The notes under the pieces were generated by a model. That model was not told the DNA's origin. It did not search any database and saw nothing but the letters and a program-made list of their open reading frames with translations. Shown here in pieces: positions 14,971 to 19,410 of a DNA stretch of 22,132 bases; positions within the stretch are counted from its first letter, which is position 1; each line of letters starts with the position of its first letter. This DNA comes from a virus. Where the stretch lies: IMG/VR virus record IMGVR_UViG_3300025736_000233, positions 1 through 22,132 of that record; one strand, given 5' to 3'. Both the position numbers and the translations under genes were made by a program.

Positions 14971-15651
14971 TTACACCCACCTTGCTGACTGACGATAGGG
15001 TCTCAATAACTCATAAGCGTCTTTCATAAAGTCTGACTCGCCACCGAGTCTTTGAGACCAACGCTTACTAATTCTACCCTGAGTAATGCCCTCTAAGTCC
15101 TCCTTATTGGTATGCCTCATAATAAAGTCAGACGCTATATTTACCGTTGCCTGTCTGATTGGATAAGGAACTTCTGTATAGCCAGCAATATAATCTAAAT
15201 CTGTAAAAAACTTAGTTCCTCTAATATCAAAGAAACTTCCAATAATACTATTACCAGTCATAGACAATTCTGTCCCTGGATACAATAAATATTTTCCGCC
15301 AGTTGGAATGTTATATCTAGTATCATCTCCACTTGTTAGCGATAAATCTAGTGAATTAGTTCCCTTAATAAGAGACAGCGATGATACTGAGTTAATTGGT
15401 GTCTTGTTTGGGAACACCATGAGATTCCCCTCAGTATCTACATAAGCGTTAGCTTTTTCACTTGTAATTTGCTCGTTTAAAACACCTGAATTAGTTGTGT
15501 AACCGAGATAGTTATTTACATGCTTCTCGGCTGCGGCAATCCAAGTGTTAATTTGAGTATCAAAAGAAGAGTCAATATCAAGTAATAGGTAGTTTTCGAT
15601 GTCTACCTTATTACAGTATTCTAATATTGTTTCGTTATGACTTCCTGCCAT
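14971..15651 (-). CDS. Head-tail connector/adaptor (gp6-like), 226 residues
   Basis: The N-terminal segment VDIENYLLLDIDSSFDTQI with WIAAAEKHVNNYLGY is the usual start of phage head-tail adaptors, which bind under the portal. A beta-rich middle (NKTPINSVSSLSLIKGTNSL) and a C-terminal helical part (IRQATVNIASDFIMRHTNKE then YELLRPYRQ) complete the pattern. At 226 residues it is longer than the roughly 100-residue HK97 gp6, because of the middle insertion. It is the first gene after the capsid gene, where this protein belongs. The ribosome site is AAAGGA before the ATG at 15651. Confidence 0.82.
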   Translation of the reverse strand: MAGSHNETILEYCNKVDIENYLLLDIDSSFDTQINTWIAAAEKHVNNYLGYTTNSGVLNEQITSEKANAYVDTEGNLMVFPNKTPINSVSSLSLIKGTNSLDLSLTSGDDTRYNIPTGGKYLLYPGTELSMTGNSIIGSFFDIRGTKFFTDLDYIAGYTEVPYPIRQATVNIASDFIMRHTNKEDLEGITQGRISKRWSQRLGGESDFMKDAYELLRPYRQSARWV

Positions 15652-15666
15652 AATTCCTTTCTTGTT

Positions 15667-15682
15667 GTGAAGACATCTTCAC
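15667..15682 (-). other. RNA hairpin just upstream of the connector gene
   Basis: The perfect inverted repeat GUGAAGA-UG-UCUUCAC gives a 6-7 bp stem ending 15 bases before the connector start codon, close to its ribosome site. It could modulate initiation or mark an RNA processing point. No U-tract follows, so it is not an intrinsic terminator. Confidence 0.5.
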
Positions 15683-15695
15683 TTTTATAATTGTT

Positions 15696-15739
15696 GTTCC
15701 TCTGTCCTCGCCCCATGCAGAGGAACTACTAGGGGCGAG
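15696..15739 (-). other. Two interleaved, mutually exclusive RNA hairpins after the capsid gene
   Basis: In transcript order: CUCGCCCC (15739-15732), UAGUA, GUUCCUCUG (15726-15718), CAU, GGGGCGAG (15714-15707), GA, CAGAGGAAC (15704-15696). The first and third segments pair perfectly over 8 bp, and the second and fourth perfectly over 9 bp. The order a-b-a'-b' is that of an H-type pseudoknot. The 2-nt connector before b' seems too short to span an 8-bp helix, so alternative hairpins are more likely. It lies 15 nt after the capsid stop and lacks a U-tract. Confidence 0.7.
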
Positions 15740-15754
15740 AAACAATGTTAGGTT

Positions 15755-16765
15755 TTAAGCACCTGTGTTGAATTTGAACTGGAATGGTTCTCCAATAACT
15801 TTCAATGCCATAGCTTCTAAAATAAAGCTAATGTATGAGAAGTTGCTTGAAGGTACGTCCACTCTTGACATAGGAATCAATTGGTCCGCTTCAATCCAGA
15901 TTTCACCAGCTGGGGATTTCTCTGTTAGGAGTAATCCACCAAAACCAACGAATCTTGATACTTCAGTGTCGATTAGTGTCCCTGTTACGGGGTTAACAAT
16001 CTTCTGTAGTTTCAGACCGCCAGTTACGCCTGTTAAATCCTTTTGAGCAATTACGACTCTCTGAATAGATCCAGATTTCTCTAGATCGTCAGCTAATGCT
16101 TGAAGTTGTCTTGCTGATGAGAGTAGCAGTGTAGGTTCCGCACCGTATTTATACAGTTCTCGGCACCACGCGCCAACACCAGAAGCGGTAACAAAGGTAC
16201 ATGAACCTGAGTTAGTAGTAATCTGTTTGTTTAGTCCAGAAAACTCGCTTGTTCTAAGTGCGGCATCTCCCGAGATCATCATCTCTTCTTCGCCTAGCAT
16301 AACTTCATAAATCTTAATTCGCTCTCTGCTCTTTTGCATGTCAGGTTGTGCATCCCGACCTTTTGATGCTGCCAAAGCTAAACCTCCAACCTCTAATTTC
16401 CTACCTAGCAACTTGTATGTTGCTGCGGTAGCAGTGTAAGTTTGAGAAGTTTCGCCTGGAGCGGCTGCATCTGCAAAGGCAATGCTTGTAGCAGTACCAG
16501 TGATAGCGTTAGTTGAGCTGTATGACCCTGAGTGCATCCCAGATGTCATCTGTTTCCATTGTGCTGCTTGACCCAAGCCTTTTACGCGAGGAGTCCTATT
16601 TCGCAGTGGAGTATCTTTTGGGGAGAGAATTCTAATCTCTTCATCAAGATTTTCCGGAGAAAAAACTGAACGTGTTCCTGGACTAAAAGTATTAGTCGCA
16701 GTCGTTTCAGCAGCTTTCATAATCATATCTTTGATACCAGATAGTGCTTCAGTTACGTTTTTCAT
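15755..16765 (-). CDS. Major capsid protein (HK97-fold type), 336 residues
   Basis: The start is the ATG at 16765, preceded by AAAGGTGGTGA, rather than an in-frame GTG 15 bases upstream. The N-arm holds TTATNTFSPGTRSVFSP (residues 21-37). Then come RILSPKDTPLRNRTPRVKG and QAAQWKQMTSG, a pattern of HK97-fold coat proteins (resembling the SU10/DUF5309 group, low certainty). The helix DMQKSRERIKIYEVMLGEEE and the segment EPTLLLSSARQLQALADDLE follow. The C-terminal strands IWIEADQLIPMSRV and ALKVIGEPFQFKF complete it. No long cleavable delta domain is evident, yet a protease and a scaffold-like gene are present upstream. Its position and size fit the major capsid protein. Confidence 0.9.
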   Translation of the reverse strand: MKNVTEALSGIKDMIMKAAETTATNTFSPGTRSVFSPENLDEEIRILSPKDTPLRNRTPRVKGLGQAAQWKQMTSGMHSGSYSSTNAITGTATSIAFADAAAPGETSQTYTATAATYKLLGRKLEVGGLALAASKGRDAQPDMQKSRERIKIYEVMLGEEEMMISGDAALRTSEFSGLNKQITTNSGSCTFVTASGVGAWCRELYKYGAEPTLLLSSARQLQALADDLEKSGSIQRVVIAQKDLTGVTGGLKLQKIVNPVTGTLIDTEVSRFVGFGGLLLTEKSPAGEIWIEADQLIPMSRVDVPSSNFSYISFILEAMALKVIGEPFQFKFNTGA

Positions 16766-16790
16766 ATTTATATTCACCACCTTTCAAATG
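16766..16790 (-). promoter_or_regulatory. Translation leader of the capsid gene, shared with tail-tube gene
   Basis: CATTTGAAAGGTGGTGAA followed by TATAAAT ends at the ATG. Twenty-four of 25 bases equal the tail-tube leader at 13749-13773. The AAAGGTGGTGA part can pair with the 16S 3' end (UCACC, with CCUU across a bulge) and sets the start at 16765. Confidence 0.7.
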
Positions 16791-16814
16791 GTTACAAGTT
16801 AATAGTAAGGATAC

Positions 16815-16855
16815 CTCTGTTTAAAACAGAGATTTCCTAGGCTATTTATAATAGC
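16815..16855 (-). other. Two small hairpins between scaffold-like and capsid genes
   Basis: In transcript order, GCUAUU-AUA-AAUAGC (16855-16841) and CUCUGU-UUUAA-ACAGAG (16831-16815) form perfect 6-bp stems. Neither is followed by a U-tract. They lie in an 98-nt gap before the capsid start and could be RNA processing or stability signals for the abundant capsid message. Confidence 0.5.
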
Positions 16856-16863
16856 TTTCAAAC

Positions 16864-17832
16864 TTAAATGACCAAGGCTTTCTTTAGTTTAACAAGATCA
16901 TAAGCCTCCGATTCGAGTTTCTCTGTATATTCTAGAGGCTTCTCATCTCGGATTTTTGTGAGTTCTGCTAAACGCTTTTCAACCTTTTGAAGGTCTTGCT
17001 TGTCTTCGTCGTCGCCAGCAAAAGTTTTTGAAACAATTACTTTCGCAGGAGCTGGAGATTCTTCAAGTTTCTTGATACGACCTTTAAGGTCATCAATCAC
17101 TTTCAATAGTTTCTCTGAAGCCTCTCCTGAAGAAGTACTAATAGCTTTCTTAGCCTTGTGTACCTCCTCTTTTTTGGCTTCCTCGGCCTTTTCGACTTTA
17201 ACAATCTTCTTGACCTCAGCTTTCTTAGGAGCTTCGACTTTTGGTGCTTCTTCAGCAGAAGCTTTTACAAGGTCGGCTAGCTTGGAAACGTTTTTGTTAA
17301 GAGACTCTACAGATTCGAAAAGCTTTTCAAACCTCTCAGCATATCTGTCAGCTTTCTTAACTGCTTTAACTTTGATAGGTTTAACTTTAATCTCATCAAC
17401 TGGACCCTGATCTGTAGGTTCACCCTTATCAGAAACATTGTCAACAACTGGAGCTTTAGCTTTAAGAACTTTCTTGGCTTTTTTCTCAACCTTCTTTTCT
17501 ACTTTGACAACCTTTTCAGTTTTCTCAGTCTTTACGACTTTCTCAACTTTCTTGGCTTCCTTTTCGACTTTCTGGTCTGCCTTCTCGAGTTTCTCAACTT
17601 TTTCAATTTTTATCTTTTTCATGTTTTTCACCGCCTTTCCTTTTTCACTAATTGATAGGTGTTTAATAGAGTCAATTTTCCCCATAATGCTTTTATGGCA
17701 AATAGCAATCGCATGACTTTTTCTTTCTTTAGCCTTTGGATACTTAGACCTCATCTTGGGGTCTTTCATTAAATCAGCCACACAAGATTCCATCTTGGGT
17801 ATAAGCTTATTAGGTACGCCTGGATAAGGCAT
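16864..17832 (-). CDS. Lys/Glu-rich scaffold-like head assembly protein, 322 residues
   Basis: I take the ATG at 17832 as the start because a strong GGAGGG site lies 4 bases upstream; an in-frame GTG at 17856 lies inside the leader hairpin. Residues 1-45 hold a short compact motif, CVADLMKDPKM then SHAIAICHKSIMGK, that recurs in phage head-assembly proteins. Residues about 75-130 are an almost pure Lys-Val-Glu array. The rest is predicted long helix and coiled coil (RYAERFEKLFESVESLNKNV; VIDDLKGRIKKLEES), ending in LVKLKKALVI. Location between protease and capsid gene plus coiled-coil composition suggest a scaffolding protein. A capsid-associated or DNA-contacting internal protein is the alternative. 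Confidence 0.7.
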   Translation of the reverse strand: MPYPGVPNKLIPKMESCVADLMKDPKMRSKYPKAKERKSHAIAICHKSIMGKIDSIKHLSISEKGKAVKNMKKIKIEKVEKLEKADQKVEKEAKKVEKVVKTEKTEKVVKVEKKVEKKAKKVLKAKAPVVDNVSDKGEPTDQGPVDEIKVKPIKVKAVKKADRYAERFEKLFESVESLNKNVSKLADLVKASAEEAPKVEAPKKAEVKKIVKVEKAEEAKKEEVHKAKKAISTSSGEASEKLLKVIDDLKGRIKKLEESPAPAKVIVSKTFAGDDEDKQDLQKVEKRLAELTKIRDEKPLEYTEKLESEAYDLVKLKKALVI

Positions 17833-17843
17833 CGTTTCCCTCC

Positions 17844-17873
17844 AAAAAAACCACACCCATTACGGGGTGCGGT
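17844..17873 (-). terminator. Intrinsic terminator-like hairpin in the leader of the scaffold-like gene
   Basis: A 9-bp stem ACCGCACCC (17873-17865) / GGGUGUGGU (17858-17850) with one G-U pair and a 6-nt loop runs straight into U7 (17850-17844), sharing one U with the stem. The GGAGGG ribosome site follows at once. It is downstream of the promoter at 17940-17911, so it can act as an attenuator, and it can also end transcripts arriving from the protease operon. Confidence 0.75.
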
Positions 17874-17910
17874 GATAATCATCCGTTGATATTACACCAA
17901 CCTTATACAT

Positions 17911-17940
17911 ATTATGGCAAACTTTTTTTTAGTTTGTCAA
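17911..17940 (-). promoter_or_regulatory. Sigma70-type promoter for the scaffold/capsid genes
   Basis: TTGACA (17940-17935), 18-nt spacer, CATAAT (17916-17911). The spacer carries a perfect dyad CAAACT-A7-AGTTTG starting at the C of the -35 box, a possible operator. The first 12 bases (CTTGACAAACTA) equal those of the promoter at 19409. Confidence 0.68.
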
Positions 17941-17960
17941 GTGCGGATAAGGTCTTGGAT

Positions 17961-17988
17961 TTGATTCCTCTGTTATTTATTGTATAAT
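17961..17988 (+). promoter_or_regulatory. Plus-strand promoter giving a leaderless transcript
   Basis: TTGATT (17961-17966), 16-nt spacer, TATAAT (17983-17988). The ATG of the plus-strand gene begins only 7 bases after TATAAT, at the expected transcription start, and no Shine-Dalgarno is present. Confidence 0.65.
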
Positions 17989-17995
17989 CTAACCT

Positions 17996-18214
17996 ATGAG
18001 TTACAAGAACCCTGAAGACAAAACTAACTACATGGCGGATTATAATCCAAAATACTATGTAAATAATCGTGTCAAAATACTCAAATATCGTAAAGGAAGG
18101 CGTGAGCAAGATAGGGAGAACTGGAGAAGGTGGTGGGCAAAAAAACTAGATAAGAGAAGGAAAGAGAAGATTAGTCTAGGACAGATTTACAAAACCAAGA
18201 AGATGTTTAGATAG
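17996..18214 (+). CDS. Small basic protein of 72 residues, the only plus-strand gene
   Basis: The product starts MSYKNPEDKTNYMADYNPKYY and continues NNRVKILKYRKGRREQDREN, then is rich in Lys, Arg and Trp. This resembles the basic helical lead-in (repeated NR-x-K-I/L-x-Y-x-R) found before HNH nuclease domains and in small phage DNA-binding proteins, but no HNH residues follow. A strong TATAAT box sits 7 bases before the ATG, so the mRNA is probably leaderless. The gene is divergent from the scaffold-like gene and convergent with two tiny minus-strand genes (stop to stop 6 nt). It is transcribed against the structural operon. A regulator or a leftover nuclease fragment is possible. Confidence 0.65.
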   Translation: MSYKNPEDKTNYMADYNPKYYVNNRVKILKYRKGRREQDRENWRRWWAKKLDKRRKEKISLGQIYKTKKMFR

Positions 18215-18220
18215 TAAAGA

Positions 18221-18358
18221 TTAGCTTTTATGCCCCATTGGTTTCATATTAGAAGGCTTAGTGTAAACCCTCTTAGGCTTCTTGGGTTTATCTTTGGGCG
18301 AGAACACTGATCTCTTCTTTGGATTAAAAGTATAGGTACTTGTCGTTTCTGATGTCAT
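18221..18358 (-). CDS. 45-residue basic protein carrying a capsid N-arm motif
   Basis: The ATG at 18358 overlaps the stop of the upstream 44-residue gene (TAATG), and the frame ends in TAA at 18221. Residues 4-21 read E-TTSTYTFNPKKRSVFSP. This matches capsid residues 20-37 (E-TTATNTFSPGTRSVFSP) at 13 of 18 positions without gaps. The rest is a Lys/Pro-rich tail (KDKPKKPKRVYTKP). No membrane segment or Cys is present. I recognise no family. The capsid-like motif, and the location between protease and scaffold-like genes, suggest a capsid assembly, cementing or protease-recognition role; this is inference. Confidence 0.68.
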   Translation of the reverse strand: MTSETTSTYTFNPKKRSVFSPKDKPKKPKRVYTKPSNMKPMGHKS

Positions 18359-18492
18359 TAAATTTGAATAGCTTCATCCACAATGGATTTTGATTCTGGT
18401 TCTGGTTCAGTAAACTCTATTGGCTTTACGAATACCACTGGTTTTACAACCACTTTTTTCTTCCGTGGTTTTCTCTTTCTCTTTCTAGCCAT
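18358..18492 (-). CDS. 44-residue highly basic protein following the prohead protease
   Basis: The ATG at 18492 lies two bases after the protease stop, and the frame ends in TAA at 18358 coupled to the next gene by TAATG. The product is MARKRKRKPRKKKVVVKPVV, then FVKPIEFTEPEPESKS and a short acidic end. It has a poly-basic head and an acidic Glu/Pro tail, like small internal head or DNA-contacting proteins. No family is recognised. Tight coupling on both sides and the charge pattern support it being translated. Confidence 0.62.
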   Translation of the reverse strand: MARKRKRKPRKKKVVVKPVVFVKPIEFTEPEPESKSIVDEAIQI

Positions 18493-18494
18493 AT

Positions 18495-19304
18495 TTATAA
18501 ATTATCTTTAAGTTGCTGGAAATAATCTTTCTCCCAGTTTGGCTGCATGATCTGTTTATTCTGGATAGCATGCTCCACTATTTCTCCTAACTCATTAACT
18601 TGCTCTTCTATCTTCTTCTCTTTTTTCTCTTCCTTCTTCTTAGCTGCCTCTTTTTCGTGTTCAAGTTCGAACATAGCTGCTTTCTTAATAGCTTTTAACA
18701 CGCCTCTAATATGTTTCACTGGTCTACCTATCTCTTCACAGCTTTCGATAAGCATTGTAAGAGTACTAGACATCGACAATAATCTGTCAGCAATTTTAAT
18801 ACCTGCGAATTTAGGGGCATCATCTGACATCCCATATGGTGCTGTTGGCATCTGTTTTTCCATAACTTTACCTCCTTGATTAATTTTAACCATGCTAAAC
18901 ATGGCTTTTGGATTAGCTGGTCTATCTACTAAAGAGATTTCGTTTAAAGCTAATTCATGAATAATATTACCAATTTTCTTGTTAACTACCCCACCGATAG
19001 AGAAACCGTTATAGACTTTTTCTTTAACTTTTTCCCAGGCATTATTGTCAATAATCTTACCCCTTATCCAAAGACCCTTTTTCTTATCATCAACTCTTGT
19101 AGCAATCGTTTTACCCACTGCTGACCACTGATGCATCTCCCGAAGATTAGCATATTTCATATACTCAGGCAGAGCCTTCTTAATAGCAGAAAGCTTTACA
19201 ACCTCACCTTGGCTATCTACAGCCTCTGTGGTAGCAAAACCCTCAACGATTCTCTTATCTTCATCTACCTTAGTAATCTGTGCATAAAGTTTTACGTCGT
19301 TCAT
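18495..19304 (-). CDS. Prohead maturation protease (S78/XkdF-like) with C-terminal coiled coil, 269 residues
   Basis: The start is the ATG at 19304, with AGGAGG 3 bases upstream, not the GTG 30 bases earlier. Residues 1-140 follow the phage prohead protease pattern. IVEGFATTEAVDSQGEVV is followed by catalytic His58 in REMHQWSAVGK, catalytic Ser102 in YNGFSIGG, and LNEISLVDRPANPKAMFSM with Asp127 as the probable third conserved site. The C-terminal half has helices (ADRLLSMSSTLTMLIESCEE) and a charged coiled coil (KKKEEKKEKKIEEQVNELGE), as in proteases fused to a scaffold-like tail. It processes capsid assembly proteins during maturation. It begins an operon with its own promoter at 19409. Confidence 0.9.
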   Translation of the reverse strand: MNDVKLYAQITKVDEDKRIVEGFATTEAVDSQGEVVKLSAIKKALPEYMKYANLREMHQWSAVGKTIATRVDDKKKGLWIRGKIIDNNAWEKVKEKVYNGFSIGGVVNKKIGNIIHELALNEISLVDRPANPKAMFSMVKINQGGKVMEKQMPTAPYGMSDDAPKFAGIKIADRLLSMSSTLTMLIESCEEIGRPVKHIRGVLKAIKKAAMFELEHEKEAAKKKEEKKEKKIEEQVNELGEIVEHAIQNKQIMQPNWEKDYFQQLKDNL

Positions 19305-19324
19305 AATCCTCCTAATAAAATAGC

Positions 19325-19340
19325 CATACCACACGGCATG
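19325..19340 (-). other. Hairpin in the protease leader
   Basis: CAUGCC (19340-19335)-GUGU-GGUAUG (19330-19325), 6 bp with one G-U, is followed by GCUAUUUUAUU and then the AGGAGG site. It lies between promoter and start, as in the other two promoter leaders, but the U-run is weak. A second small inverted repeat, AAAGA-N3-TCTTT, lies at 19349-19361. Confidence 0.4.
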
Positions 19341-19379
19341 ACCTAATTAAAGACTGTCTTTATTTGAGTCCTTATATAA

Positions 19380-19409
19380 AGCGTACCAAAGTTGTTTATA
19401 GTTTGTCAA
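19380..19409 (-). promoter_or_regulatory. Sigma70-type promoter for the protease operon
   Basis: TTGACA (19409-19404), 18-nt spacer, TACGCT (19385-19380), starting one base after the stop of the giant repeat gene. The -35 region and early spacer (CTTGACAAACTA) are identical to those of the promoter at 17940. The CAAA-N11-TTTG symmetry is also kept. Confidence 0.55.
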
Positions 19410-19410
19410 G

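Noticed and set aside
15696-15739. A classical folded H-type pseudoknot causing frameshifting
   Set aside because: The connector before the last strand is only 2 nt for an 8-bp helix, no slippery site lies upstream, and the capsid gene already ends before it.
16766-16796. Promoter TTGTAA with ATATAA in front of the capsid gene
   Set aside because: The hexamers are poor and overlap the translation leader, and the same bases in the tail-tube leader lack a -10 match.
17000-17716. Long plus-strand frames of 136 and 92 codons
   Set aside because: They are the complement of the Lys/Glu-rich scaffold-like gene, giving Ser/Phe/Thr-rich low-complexity products with no supporting start signals.
17912-18109. 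Minus-strand hydrophobic frame of 65 codons opposite the leaderless gene
   Set aside because: It overlaps the scaffold promoter, has no ribosome site and is the complement of the better-supported plus-strand gene.
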